Notes under the pieces: generated by a model
What the model saw: the letters and a program-made list of their open reading frames with translations, nothing else
The model's database searches: none
What the model was told of the DNA's origin: nothing
Made by a program: the position numbers and the translations under genes
Assembly (NCBI GenBank): GCA_963814955.1
Contig: CAWFEX010000015.1
Location: 434,001 to 498,000 of the forward strand
DNA from: DATCJA01 sp963814955
Lineage (GTDB): Bacteria > Acidobacteriota > Vicinamibacteria > Vicinamibacterales > UBA2999
Direction: 5' to 3'
Length of the DNA stretch: 64,000 bases
Shown here: one piece after another, positions 28,884 through 38,885 of the stretch
How positions within the stretch are numbered: position 1 is the stretch's first letter
How the letters are laid out: each line of letters begins with the position of its first letter

Positions 28884-29690
28884 ATGACGAGGCTGACACG
28901 CGCCCTGAGAGCCGGCACATTTGTCCTGCTGGCGATGGTGGCCGGCACGAGCGGGGTGGCGGCGCAAACCGACGAGGAATTCGACAAGATTTTTCCCTTC
29001 ATTGGCAATTGGGATGGGCAGATCGCCAGCCCCAACGGGCAGGACCGGGGCAACTGCGGCGGGCGGCTCGGCGACTATGGGGAAAAACTGTTGAATTGCA
29101 CGATCCCGGTGGACCAGCTGCCGCTGAATGCGCGGGCGGAGGCCTGGTTGAAATACGTCGATCATCGGCAGTCGCCGTCGATGACGGAATGCGCCCAGAT
29201 CCCGTTCCCGGCGGTCCTCGGCGAAGGCAGCGAGATCATGGCGTATCCGGGCCGGCTCGAGATCCGGATCTCGTCGAATCCGTGGTTCCTCTATCGCACG
29301 GTCTGGATGAACGGCACCGGGCCGAAGCCGTTACCGGGCCAGCTCTTCCAGCACGGGCTCTCGCGCGGCCGGTTCGAGGGCACCGACCTGATCATCGAAA
29401 CCGACCATTTCACGTTCGATCCGGACGGCCTCGACGACCACCTGCACATGGCGTCGTCGGTGCGGAAGAAGATCACCGAGCGGTATCAGCTCATTGACGC
29501 CACGAATCTGCGGGTCATCATCACGCTCGAGGATCCCACTTTCCTGACGCGGCCCTTCACATATGCGTTCCTGTGGACGAAGCGGCAGGGCGGCCTGAAT
29601 CCGGTCTGGGTGACGTGTGATCCCGAAGTGGCGCGCAGTGAGGTGGAGTACGGCTACCCCGGGAACAAGTACATGGACACCGGGAAGTAA
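28884..29690 (+). CDS. Secreted protein of ~270 residues, array family member 1
   Basis: 268 residues. Signal peptide ('FVLLAMVAGTSGVAAQ'), then 'FPFIGNWDGQIASPNGQDRG' and motifs echoed in the proteins at 38.0-41.3 kb: a 'LEIRISSNPWFLYRTVWMNG' strand, 'GLSRGRFEGTDLIIETDHF' and 'RKKITERYQLIDATNLRVII'. The 'G.SxGRWE.DTLVVET' core of this family is common in Acidobacteriota and is of unknown function. Pairs with the DUF6152 gene just upstream. Confidence 0.75.
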   Translation: MTRLTRALRAGTFVLLAMVAGTSGVAAQTDEEFDKIFPFIGNWDGQIASPNGQDRGNCGGRLGDYGEKLLNCTIPVDQLPLNARAEAWLKYVDHRQSPSMTECAQIPFPAVLGEGSEIMAYPGRLEIRISSNPWFLYRTVWMNGTGPKPLPGQLFQHGLSRGRFEGTDLIIETDHFTFDPDGLDDHLHMASSVRKKITERYQLIDATNLRVIITLEDPTFLTRPFTYAFLWTKRQGGLNPVWVTCDPEVARSEVEYGYPGNKYMDTGK

Positions 29691-29707
29691 GGCGAGGGAG
29701 ACGGACA

Positions 29708-30798
29708 ATGACGCGATGCGGCGTGGCGCAGATCGGCTGTGTGGTGCTCCTGACCGGTGTGGCCGTTCACGAGGCGCGGGCGCAGGCGCCCGCGGCGAAG
29801 GTGCACGTGGATGCCGCGCGTGCCGCCATCGCCCCACCAGCGACGACGCTGAGCACGAAGCTGCACACGTTCCAAGCCTTGTTCGATCAAGCTTGCGCGC
29901 CGCCCCAGCTGCCGGATCAGGTGCGGACGAACGACCGCTCCGCGGTCGTTGCCGCGCAAGGAATGGTTCGCCTGGCCGGCGAACGTGTTTGACAACCTCT
30001 ACTTCATCGGCACGCGGACCGCCGGCGTGTGGGCCATCAAGACGGCGGACGGGATCATCGTGGTCGACGCCAACTTCCACTACAGCAGCACGAGAGCTGG
30101 TCATGGGGCTCCTGAATTTCGGGCTCGATCCGCTGGACATCAAGTACGTGATCGTCACCCACGCGCACGACGATCGGTACTGGGGCGCGAAGGCACTCCA
30201 GGACATGTATCCCAACGCGCGCATCGCGATGTCGGCCGCCGACTGGGACCTCGTCGCGAAGGACAACTCGCCCGTCCAGTTCAAGCCCAAGAAGGACATG
30301 GTCATCACCGATGGCCAGAAGATCACGCTGGGGGAGGTGACGGTGACGGCGTACCTCACGCCGGGCCATACCCCGGGGACGCTGTCGCTGATCATCGAGC
30401 CGCTCTGGAACAAGAAAAGCCTCGCCTCGGACAACGAACGCCACGTGGCCTCCATCTGGGGCGGCACCGATCCGAGCCTCGGCCGGCAGGGCGTGCAGTA
30501 CTACCCCGATGGCCAGACGATGATGCGGACCCACATTGCGTCGCTCAAGCGGTTCATCGATCTGGGGACGAAAGCGGGCGTCGACGTGATTCTGACGCCG
30601 ACGCTGGCGCACGGCAACATGGCCGAGAAGCTCCGCTACTGGAGAATGATGAATCCCGATCACTCGGCCGGCAGCGAGGCAGCGATCAAGCTTGAAAAGG
30701 AGCCTCATTCCTTTGTCAGCAAGGAGGCGGTCTCGCGCTACAACCAGATTCTTCTGGAATGCTACGAAGCCCAATTGGCATGGAGGATGGGCTCGTAG
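29708..30798 (+). CDS. Metallo-beta-lactamase-fold protein, B3-like, variant active site, two indels
   Basis: About 363 residues. Signal peptide, then (after an extra C near 29965) 'EWFAWPANVFDNLYFIGT' and 'GIIVVDANFHYSS', and (after an extra base near 30093) 'ELVMGLLNFGLDPLDIKYVI', 'VTHAHDDRYWGAKALQD' and 'LTPGHTPGTLSLII'. The layout is that of subclass B3 enzymes, but the metal motif reads H-A-H-D-D-R: the last His of HxHxDH is Arg. The later ligand in 'PGHTPG' is present. The catalytic role is therefore uncertain; it may be a hydrolase with altered metal site. Good Shine-Dalgarno before ATG 29708. Follows the secreted protein gene by 17 bases and ends at a clear terminator. Confidence 0.85.
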
Positions 30799-30869
30799 CT
30801 TGATTCCGGGATCCCGGTGAATGTTGCGATCTTCTAGCTGACCGACATCTTCGAACGAGTTCAGCGACT

Positions 30870-30896
30870 GGGAGCGGGAGAAGACGCTCCCTTTTC
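30870..30896 (+). terminator. Rho-independent terminator after the MBL-fold gene
   Basis: Stem GGGAGCG / CGCTCCC with an 8-base loop, followed by TTTTCT. About 70 bases after the stop codon of the MBL-fold gene; closes the DUF6152/secreted/MBL unit. Confidence 0.75.
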
Positions 30897-31022
30897 TGCC
30901 AAGGTCATGGCGGTCAGTTGACGGCCTCGTTCCGGGGTCGCCTCACTTGTTCCCGTATTACACTCCGCCCCCTCAGATGTGCGACGTTTGCCTCTCATGC
31001 AGATCCCAGGAGTTGAACAACC

Positions 31023-31787
31023 ATGACGAGACGAATTTTGTCGGTTGTCGCTGCGATCCTCGTTTGCAGCACCTCGGTGAGTGCGCAAAAGCCGAAGGAA
31101 ATCTCACTCATATCGTGGACTTTATTTCGACCGGCGATCGACAAGCTGATTCCCCAGTTTGAAAGCAAGACCGGGTACAAGGTGAACCTGACGTGGGCTC
31201 CTGGACCTGACAGTAAGGAGCGGGTGGCGGCTGGAGACATCTTTGACGTCGCGATCATGGCCGGGCCCGTCGGCGACGTGCTCGCCTCCGGTCAGGTTGT
31301 GATCAGCAGCGTGAAAACCCTCTCTGGCCTCAAGCTGTCGGTCACCGTGCGCGCGGGCGCGCCCAAGCCGGACATTTCCACGGCCGACGCCGTCAAGAAG
31401 ATGTTGCTCGGCGCTCGGTCCATTACCTATGTCGATCCAGCTCGCGGCACGATTGGAATCAACGCCTGGGCCACGGTTCAGCGACTGGGTCTCGCTGAGG
31501 AACTGCGGGACAAAACCACGCTGGCCCTCGGCGGCCCACGCGCGCAGGAGCTTGCCGCAAGCGGCGTAGCAGAAATCAACCTGGGACCATTTCTCAACGA
31601 TGCGCTAGTCCCAGGCGTCGAGCGCGTAGGGGCCCTGCCTCGTGACGTCTCGACGCCCTCACCTGTCGTCGGAATGATGGGCATCCACGCGAAAGATCGC
31701 GCTGGAGCGCAGGCACTGCTGGATTTCCTGTCGTCGCCGGACGCGAACGCAGTCTACGCGGCGCTCAACATGGAGACCGTTCCGTGA
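31023..31787 (+). CDS. ModA-like periplasmic substrate-binding protein
   Basis: 254 residues, AGGAG upstream. Signal peptide ('LSVVAAILVCSTSVSAQ'), then the molybdate-binding-protein-like fold: 'IDKLIPQFESKTGYKVNLTW', 'GDIFDVAIMAGPVGDVLASG', 'ARSITYVDPARGTIGINAWA', 'GVAEINLGPFLND' and 'KDRAGAQALLDFLSSPDANA'. No ABC permease or ATPase gene is adjacent, so it may act as a binding protein or sensor without a transporter. Ligand unknown; related orphan proteins are frequent in proteobacterial and acidobacterial accessory regions. Confidence 0.82.
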   Translation: MTRRILSVVAAILVCSTSVSAQKPKEISLISWTLFRPAIDKLIPQFESKTGYKVNLTWAPGPDSKERVAAGDIFDVAIMAGPVGDVLASGQVVISSVKTLSGLKLSVTVRAGAPKPDISTADAVKKMLLGARSITYVDPARGTIGINAWATVQRLGLAEELRDKTTLALGGPRAQELAASGVAEINLGPFLNDALVPGVERVGALPRDVSTPSPVVGMMGIHAKDRAGAQALLDFLSSPDANAVYAALNMETVP

Positions 31788-31854
31788 CCTGTGCTACCTT
31801 CACGCGACCGGAGGCCACGCAGTAACGGCACGATTGGCCATGGGGGCACTTCTG

Positions 31855-32454
31855 ATGAACGTTCGATGGCTCGTCCTTCTCGCGTTGGCCGGCGCGGTTG
31901 TCGCCGCCCCAGCGCCGTCACAGGGGCAGACGGCAGGAGCAGAAAGGGTTCAGAGGCCACGGCTCCGGTTGACGATCCCCGGCTTCAGTGACGCCGGTCC
32001 GATTCCCTTGCAGTTCACCTGCTACGCCGACGGCGGCAAGGTAATGTCGCCGCCGCTGCGATGGGCGAACGCGCCCGAGGCGACCAGGAGTTTCGTGCTC
32101 ATACTCACCGGTCCTGAGAACCACCGCAAAGGCAGTCACACCGTAGCGTTTTTCTGGGGTCGCTGGAACATCCCAGCAGGCGCCACGCAACTCGCGGAAG
32201 GACAGCCGCGCGGCGCGGAACAGCCGGATGGCAGTCGCCAGATGGCAAGCGACGACGGGATCGTGGGGTATGACCCTCCGTGCGCACCGCCGGGCGCTGG
32301 ACCGATCCATTACCAGTTCAAGTTGTACGCGCTCGACCAGATGTTGTCGCTTCCCTCGAATGCCACTCGCGACGCCGTCCTGCAGGCGATGGATGGCCAC
32401 ATCGTCGGCGCCAGCGTGTACTACGGAGTTCTGGAGCGCATGCCGCAGAAGTGA
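31855..32454 (+). CDS. YbhB/YbcL-type (PEBP family) exported protein
   Basis: 199 residues from ATG 31855. Signal peptide ('LVLLALAGAVVAAPAPS'), then the PEBP pattern: 'LTIPGFSDAGPIPLQFTCYA', 'SPPLRWANAPEATRSFVLIL', 'WNIPAGATQLAEG', 'GYDPPCAPPGAGPIHYQFKL' and 'GHIVGASVYYGVLER'. Bacterial PEBP proteins are small ligand-binding proteins of ill-defined role. Stands between the ModA-like and the SMP-30 genes, all on the same strand. Confidence 0.88.
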   Translation: MNVRWLVLLALAGAVVAAPAPSQGQTAGAERVQRPRLRLTIPGFSDAGPIPLQFTCYADGGKVMSPPLRWANAPEATRSFVLILTGPENHRKGSHTVAFFWGRWNIPAGATQLAEGQPRGAEQPDGSRQMASDDGIVGYDPPCAPPGAGPIHYQFKLYALDQMLSLPSNATRDAVLQAMDGHIVGASVYYGVLERMPQK

Positions 32455-32548
32455 GGGAATCCGGTTTTTACATACAGTATTCTCGACCCCTAATCAGCGA
32501 AGGCGTTAGGCCGATGATGCCGAATCGCCGAATGCAGGAGGACGCAAC

Positions 32549-33547
32549 ATGTCATTCCGTAATGGCGCCTTTATGAGGCGGACGTGCCTCGTAGCAGTGG
32601 GCGTGCTGATCAGCACCTCCGCGCTCGCGCAACGTGGCGGTCGTCAGGAAGCTCCGCCGCCCGCCAGTTTCACCGCCACGGCCATCCCTGGCGTGGTCGC
32701 TGCCGGAACGAAAATCGAGCTCGTCAAAGGTGGACTCCAGCGGACCGAAGGCCCTGTGGCTATGCAGGACGGCAGCATGCTGGTCAGCAGCACGAACAGC
32801 ATCCTCAAAGTTGACGCGTCCGACAACGTCTCGACATTCGTCGAGAATTCGAATCAGACCAATGGCATGGGATGGGATCAGCAGGGGCGGCTCATCTCGG
32901 TGCAGCGCGGACGAGGAAATGAAAAGGTGGGCGTTCTGTATCCCGCCGACAAGGTGACAACGCTCGCGGACAAGTACCAGGGCAAACCGTTCGATGCGCT
33001 GAACGACATGGCACTCGACAAGCGCGGAGGCGTGTACTTCACGGATACCCAGGGGATTTACTACCTGCCTCCGGGCGGAAGCGTCACCAGGATCATTGAT
33101 GAAGTGCCCAGACCGAACGGCGTCGTCTTGAGTCCCGATGAGAAAACCCTCTACGTCCACAACAAGGACGGTGTGTACATGCTGGCCTTCGATGTGGCGG
33201 CGGACGGGAAGATATCCAACCGCCGCAACTTCGCCAGGTACAAGAGCGTCCGAGTTCCAGGACACAAGGACCCGGCTTGGGATGAAGATAACGGCGCAGA
33301 CGGCATGGCGGTCGATAGCGAGGGACGCGTGTATGCGGCGACCAACGCCGGAGTGGAAGTCTTCAGTCCGCGCGGGGAACTGCTCGGCGTGATGCCCGTC
33401 CAATGGGGCGCCGAAAACGACAATATCCGACACCCGCAAAATCTCGCCTTTGGCGGCCCGGATTGAAAGACCCTCTACATCGTAGGCGCAGGAACGGTCT
33501 ACAAGGTGCGGACGCTGTCTCAGGGTCCATCCCGCCCCACCAAGTAG
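32549..33547 (+). pseudogene. SMP-30/gluconolactonase-like exported protein with in-frame TGA near the end
   Basis: AGGAGG then ATG 32549. Signal peptide, then a six-blade propeller: 'GLQRTEGPVAMQDGSMLVSS', 'NGMGWDQQGRLISVQRGRGN', 'KPFDALNDMALDKRGGVYFT', 'DEVPRPNGVVLSPDEKTLYV' and 'GADGMAVDSEGRVYAATNAG'. The frame is intact up to 'NLAFGGPD', then TGA (33464-33466), then in the same frame 'KTLYIVGAGTVYKV' and more to a TAG at 33545-33547. The family has 'GPDRKTLYI' here, so CGA changed to TGA. As read, the protein lacks its last 26 residues, including a blade strand. It could still fold, or the stop may be a sequencing error. Enzyme family hydrolyses lactones using a metal. Confidence 0.85.
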
Positions 33548-33556
33548 CCCCACCAG

Positions 33557-33583
33557 GTAGGGGCCCGACCTTCAGGTCGGCCC
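33557..33583. repeat. TTCA-loop palindrome with GTAG border
   Basis: GTAG, then stem GGGCCCGACC / GGTCGGCCC (one base unpaired) around TTCA. Lies 9 bases after the SMP-30 gene's final TAG. Same stem family as 48810, 49363 and 61363. Confidence 0.8.
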
Positions 33584-33597
33584 TTTCGAGGCCCAGA

Positions 33598-33634
33598 GGG
33601 GTCAGACCCGGGGTCTGACCCCGGGTCTGACCCC
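33598..33634. repeat. GGGTCAGACCC palindromic repeat, three units
   Basis: Overlapping GGGGTCAGACCC, GGGGTCTGACCCC and GGGTCTGACCCC units; second location of the element at 11894-11932. Confidence 0.8.
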
Positions 33635-33662
33635 TCCCTTTCAGCGTCGGCCCTTCGTACGC

Positions 33663-33697
33663 AAAAACAGGCCGGAAACTTGTGATTTCCGGCCTGT
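33663..33697 (-). terminator. Strong hairpin terminator of the TonB receptor gene
   Basis: Perfect 12-bp stem ACAGGCCGGAAA / TTTCCGGCCTGT around 7 bases; on the minus strand it is followed by TTTTTGC. About 70 bases after the stop of the minus-strand TonB-dependent receptor gene. Confidence 0.85.
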
Positions 33698-33765
33698 TCT
33701 CGTATCGCTGACGGTGGGCGGATTCTCTCCGCCCGACCGTCGCTCATGCACGCTTTCTTTGCATC

Positions 33766-36700
33766 TTAGAAGTTGTACTTGATGCCGAACTGCAGGATGC
33801 GCGGAGCGCCCGCCTGCGTGGTGATGCGCCCGAACGCTCCCGAGTTGAAGTTGGTAACCGGATCGCCCCAGTTGAAGGTGTTGAACAGGTTGGACGCCTC
33901 GAACCGGAACTCCACCCGCTGCGTCCCCAACTGGATGAGCCTGGAGAGCAACATGTCAACCTGCCAGAACGACGGACCCACCGCGAGGTTCCGTTTGGCA
34001 TCGCCCAGTTCGCCCAGAGGCGCCAGCGCGAAGGCGGCGCGGTTGAAGTAGTTGTCGATCTGCTGACCAGGGCTCAGGTCGGAAACGTCCTTGCCAGGAC
34101 CATAGATGTCATCGCTGACGAGGTCGGGCCGCTGAATCGAGGCATGAGAACCGATGAGTGCGCGGTCGACGCCGCTGGTGATGTTGAGTCGGCTCCCCGA
34201 TCGCGCGCTGAGGATGCCCGACAGCCGCCAGTTGGACGCCAGCGCACGCACGACGCTGTTGCCAACCTCCGGCGTCTGGTACCCCATGTTCAGCGACGAG
34301 AGGTGCCTGCGGTCCTGATCGCAGTAGCCGGCGTCGAAATCCGGGTCATTCGGAATCGAATAGCCCTGGCTGGTCTGATTGAAGGTCGTCGCGGTGGTCG
34401 TCCCCTCGCACTTCGACAGGGTATAGCTGGCGTTGATGGTCACGCCGGTCGTGGTCCGATGCCGCGCGGCCAGCTTCAAACCACGGTACTTCTGCCAGCC
34501 GATGTCCGTGTTGAGGTCCAGCGCGCCGATCTGGGCGGACCTGACCGGATTCTCCAGCGACAACGCGCGCCGCTCGTTCAGGTTTCCATTGACCGAGCAC
34601 ACCGGGTAGGACCGCGGCCCGTGGCTGTATTGAGCGTGCACGGGCCCGTGCCCAGGAACACACCGGGGTTCAGCGCCGACTGCGCCCAGAGCCGGTCGGA
34701 GTAGCTGCCCAGATAGCTCGCCGACACGCCCCAGCTGTCCCCGAGCTGCTGCTCGACCATCACGTTCCACTGCTGCACCCGTGGTGAATTGATGTCGGGA
34801 TCCATCGAACCAAACGCGCCGAATGGGATGTACGCCACGGTGGGGCTGGCGACGATGGGGTGGGGATCGCCACCGGGGAGGTGCCCCCAGGGGTCGTCCA
34901 TGCCGCCCGGCGCATCGTTGATGAGCGAGCGGTTGCCGAATGGCGGGGCTCCGGAGTTGATGTTGTGGTACTCGCCCGCCATGAAGTCATACCCCATCGA
35001 GTACGACGACCGAATGGCGAGGCGGCCATCCCCGCGGACGTCCCACGCCACGCCGGCGCGCGGCGCGAGGTTCCACCACTGCGTGTTCAACCCCGTCTTC
35101 CCGTCCGGGAAGCCCTCGTCCCCCGGATAGACGAGTCCGGGAGGTGCGTTGAGGAATACCTTGCTCCGGATGTTCTGGTCGAAATTCTCCTTCCGCCAGA
35201 TCACGACCGCGTCGTTCTCGACGTATTGACCGAAATACGGTTCCCACCGCACGCCCGCATTGACCGTCACCCGGTTCGATACGCGCCATGAATCCTGCAC
35301 ATACGCGCCCAGGTACCAGTTGTGGATATCGAGGATGCTCGGGCCGCCGATCTCGAGCCTCGCGACGCGTCCAGTCAGGAAATCCGCAAGGGCGTGCCCG
35401 GTCAGGCTGCCGTCAATGGTCCAGCTGCCGCCTGTGCGGGACGTGGACCGCGTGTCGAACTTCCAGTAACGGGTGCTCGCGCCGAAGCCGAACTGATGGC
35501 TCCCCCGTATCATGGTTACGTCGTCGGAGAACCCGAAGAGCTTGTGCTTCGACCGCCGCTCCCCGCTCCCGACCATCGCGAACATGCCGTTGACGTTGAC
35601 CGGGAACTGGCTGCTCACGTCCGAGCCCTCTTCCGTGGGATAGGAGTACATCTTCACGCCCATGCTGGCCGGGCTCGGAAGCCCGGCGTTGTGGTACCGG
35701 TGCGAATCCGTCGAGCTCCACGTGAACCGGGTGGCGTTGACGAGCGCCGCACTCATGACATGGGTCTGACCCAACACCAGCGATCGGAGCTTGTCCGCGG
35801 TGCCCTCATGGTCGCTCCCCGACTTGAGGATGTTGTCGCCCGGACCATCCCACGCTGGGGGGAGGTCGTTCTTGTAAAACATGTACCGGCCAAAGACCAA
35901 CCGATTGCTGGTCATCTGGTAGTCGATCCGCGTGATCGGCTCGTGGATGTCCCGGCCTTGGGTGGCCTCGAACTGGACCTGGCCACAGGGGTCCGTGGTC
36001 GTGGGCAGCAGGGCGGTGACATTCCTCGCCGCCGGGCTCAAGCGGGCCGGATCGATGCGGTTGTTGACGAACGGGGCGCCGAGGGTGATTTGCCTCCCGG
36101 CGTTGCACGCCGGTGATGCGAGCGCCGTGAAGTCGCCCGCGAGCATCTGGGCGGTCGGCACGTACGCAATGTTGCTCGTCGGCACCTGACGCAGGATGGT
36201 GCCCTGGTAGGCGGCGAAAAAGAACAGCTTGTCGCGGACGATGGGGCCGCCAATCGTGCCGCCGAATTGGTTGCGCCGGAGGCCGTCGTCCTTCTGCTTG
36301 CCGGTGGCCGGATCGATCGCCGCGAAATGCTCCGGCGCATTGAAGCGGCGATCCCGGAGGAACTCAAACCCGCCCCCGTGGAACGCATTGGTCCCCGACT
36401 TGGTCACGGCGTTCACCGACGCGCCCGACTTGACGCCGTTCTCGGCGGAGAGGCCGCTGGTCGCCACCTGGAACTCCTGGAGCGCATCGGGGAACGGCAT
36501 GGGCAGCCCGGCGTTGCTCTGCGGGTTGTTGTGCTCCGCTCCGTCCAGCGTGTAGGCCACGCCGCCCGGCAGGCCGCCGGCGACCGAGATGTACACGCCG
36601 CCCGGCACGCCACGTTCCGTCGCGCCGGTCTGCACGGCGGCGCCGACGAGCATGATCAGGTCGGTGACCTGGCGTCCCTGCAGCGGCATTTGGAGGATGG

Positions 36701-37133
36701 CTTCGTTGTCCACGACCGCGCTGATGCCAGAGCTTCGGACTTCAACAAGCGGTGCGGCGGCCTCGACGGTGACCGACTCCTCCAGCGCTCCAACGCCGAG
36801 CACTGCATCAATCGTCGGCGTCCCGCCTACCTGCAGCACGATGCCCGTCTGTACGTAGGTCTTGAATCCCTGGAGCGCGACCTCGAGCCGGTACGGCCCG
36901 ATCGGCAGGTTCGTCAGAACGTAACCGCCGGTCTCATCAGTCACGGCAGTACGAACGAGGCCCGTGCTGGTCTGTGTGGCGGTGACGGTCACGCCGGGCA
37001 GCACGCCGCCGCTATCGTCGCGAACCGTACCGGTCAGCTGCGCTGTCCCCTGCGCCACAGCGGCGCCGGCGGTCAGCAGAAGCATCAGAAGGATCAATGC
37101 GCCGCGCGAACAACAGGTCAGACATCTCTGCAC
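33766..37133 (-). CDS. Oar-like TonB-dependent receptor with N-terminal carboxypeptidase-regulatory domain, one frameshift
   Basis: About 1120 residues. Start placed at GTG 37133 because GAGGAG lies nine bases upstream; ATG 37160 is an alternative. Signal peptide ('ALILLMLLLTAGAAVAQ'), a regulatory domain ('GTVRDDSGGVLPGVTVTATQ'), a plug ('QMPLQGRQVTDLIMLVGAAV') and a long barrel typical of the acidobacterial Oar/CirA group, ending 'GAPRILQFGIKYNF' with terminal Phe. An extra base near 34615 breaks the barrel part. Imports or binds large or scarce substrates at the outer membrane using TonB. Ends at the hairpin terminator 33663-33697. No adjacent TonB system. Confidence 0.9.
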
Positions 37134-37412
37134 GATGTGAACTCCTCGTGTCGAAGGCATACGCTCTCTCACCGAGCATCGAGCTACGGTGTATCCAGAC
37201 GCGAATTTGCAGAACTGAGAAACCGAACGACGGGTCCCGGACAGCCTCCGCCGTTTCAGAAGGCCCTTATACCACTTGTGGCCTGAACTGTAAAAACCAG
37301 GCGCGATCCGCGCGTTCCAATCCCACAGGAGCATCGGCTCACCTTCGCCAAGCGGCTGATTTTGAACATGAAACGGCGCCGGAGGTATACTCCAGTGCGC
37401 GCGAGCAAGCCA

Positions 37413-37576
37413 GTCATCTATTCGGATTACCGCGTCCTTCCGGGCACGGCGTGACGATTCCCGTTCAGCTGGCTGGTGACGTGCGTGGACGGTCAACCCA
37501 CGATCGACGTGGCGTCCGTGCAGCCGAATGCGGCAATCGACGCATCGGGTTTGCGCAACCCGCACCGCCGCGATGA
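37413..37576 (+). pseudogene. Truncated C-terminal remnant of a reaction-centre-type cytochrome gene
   Basis: Translates as 'VIYSDYRVLPGTA', an in-frame TGA, then 'RFPFSWLVTCVDGQPTIDVA', 'SVQPNAAIDAS' and, one base over, 'FAQPAPPR' and stop. This matches the ends of the two intact genes at 41296 and 42521 ('YSNYRDVPSLGVKVP...SLQPNVAIDAARFGRP' and 'YSDYRDVAGVKVP...DMQPNARVDDARFARP'). Only the last ~55 residues remain, on the opposite strand from the intact copies, just before the second DUF6152 gene. A decayed third copy. Confidence 0.7.
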
Positions 37577-37605
37577 ATCTGGCGACTGCGTAACGGAGAC
37601 ATGAC

Positions 37606-38038
37606 ATGAAAAGCTATCTGCTCGTGACAGGCGTGCTGAGCCTTGGGCTGCTGACGACGCTGAGCGCGCCGGCGTCAGCGCATCATGGCAATGCGGCGTA
37701 TGCCGACGACATCACGGAGTTCAAGCAGGCCACGGTCACGAAATTCGCGTGGGCCAATCCGCACGCGCTTGATCAATTTCGACGCCAAGGATGCGAAGGG
37801 CAACCTCGTCCATATGGTCGTCGAGACCGCGGCCCCGCAGGCGCTCCGACTGATTGGTTGGGACAAAGCGTCTGTCGCGCCAGGCGACGTCATCACGGTT
37901 CGGATGTACGTCTCCAAGAACGGCAACCCCGCCGGACGGCTGCAGAAGATCACCCTTGCCGATGGCAGCGAGCTGCGTGACACGCAGCTTGGCGGAGATG
38001 CGCCAAAGACTCGGTATGATCCCGAGGCCGGGAAGTAG
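37606..38038 (+). CDS. DUF6152 family exported protein (copy 2), one frameshift
   Basis: About 143 residues. Signal peptide ('LSLGLLTTLSAPASAHHG'), 'FKQATVTKFAWANPHAL', then after one extra base near 37768 'INFDAKDAKGNLVHMVVETA', 'PQALRLIGWDKASVAPGDVI', 'GRLQKITLADGSELRDT' and 'LGGDAPKTRYDPEAGK'. The 'W.NPH' and 'D..G....W..E' pattern is the DUF6152 signature. Head of the array; the secreted-protein gene begins six bases after its stop. Confidence 0.85.
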
Positions 38039-38044
38039 CAGCAC

Positions 38045-38869
38045 ATGAGAACACATTCCATCGTCGTCTTCGTCGTCGTGCTGGTGTGCCTGGCCACGGT
38101 GGCGGGTGGCGCTCAGCGCAGAGGTCCCGAAGGGTTCATTCGTGAGGGGATCCCCAGGATGCCGAATCCTCCCGGACCGGCTCCCACGCGGGATCTCTCA
38201 GGAGTGTGGGTTGGACCGATAGACAACAAGCCCGATCCGGTGCCGCCGATGACGCCGGCCGGCGAGGCGCTGTTCAAGGAGCGGAAAGCCTACGGGGACG
38301 CCAGCAGAAACGATAACCTGGGAGCCTCGAACGATCCGTTCATCACCTGCGATCCCCTCGGATTTCCTCGCAATCTGCTGGCCCATGCCGTCAGCAGCCG
38401 CGGACGTTTCATTGTCGGATCGGCGCCCGACCGCATGCTCATCACGTACGAGCAGCAACGCGTCTGGCGTGAGATCTGGATGGACGGACGAGCACTTCCA
38501 AAAGCCGTGGATGTGAGGGGCGCGCCCGAGTCCAGATATTACGGCCATTCAGTTGGTCGCTGGGAGAACGACACTACGCTCGTCATCGATACGACCGGGG
38601 TGGATGAACGACCCTGGCTGGATGAAGCGGGTCATCCGCGCAGTTCCTCGGCACGCATCCAGGAGCGATACACGCGTCGCGACCAGTACAACCTGCAGCT
38701 GACGGTCACGATCGACGATCCGAAGTTCTACACGAAGCCGTGGACGTGGATGCGGGCGAACTTCTACTGGGTGATGGGCCAGGACTTTGCCGAGACGTTC
38801 TGCATCCCGTCGGAGGGGATCGAGTATCGCGACTCGCTCGCCAAGCCGTCGGGAATCGAGATCAAATAG
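38045..38869 (+). CDS. Secreted protein of ~275 residues, array family member 2
   Basis: 274 residues. Signal peptide, then 'APTRDLSGVWVGPIDNKPDP', 'MTPAGEALFKERKAYGDASR', 'NDPFITCDPLGFPRNLLAHA', 'VWREIWMDGRALPKAVDVRG', 'YYGHSVGRWENDTTLVIDTT', 'RIQERYTRRDQYNLQLTVTI' and 'DDPKFYTKPWTWMRANFYW'. A widespread acidobacterial family without assigned function; the CDP-GFPRN and GHSVGRWEND-TLVIDTTG motifs are its core. Tight spacing with copies on both sides indicates one operon. Confidence 0.8.
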   Translation: MRTHSIVVFVVVLVCLATVAGGAQRRGPEGFIREGIPRMPNPPGPAPTRDLSGVWVGPIDNKPDPVPPMTPAGEALFKERKAYGDASRNDNLGASNDPFITCDPLGFPRNLLAHAVSSRGRFIVGSAPDRMLITYEQQRVWREIWMDGRALPKAVDVRGAPESRYYGHSVGRWENDTTLVIDTTGVDERPWLDEAGHPRSSSARIQERYTRRDQYNLQLTVTIDDPKFYTKPWTWMRANFYWVMGQDFAETFCIPSEGIEYRDSLAKPSGIEIK

Positions 38870-38885
38870 CGACAGGGAGCAGACG

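Noticed and set aside
31023..31787. Complete molybdate ABC transporter with the ModA-like protein
   Set aside because: No permease or ATPase gene is adjacent; the Mop protein at 63.7 kb is too far away to be linked.
33464..33466. Selenocysteine at the in-frame TGA of the SMP-30-like gene
   Set aside because: The family has Arg, not Cys, at this position, and no SECIS-like hairpin is seen right after the TGA.
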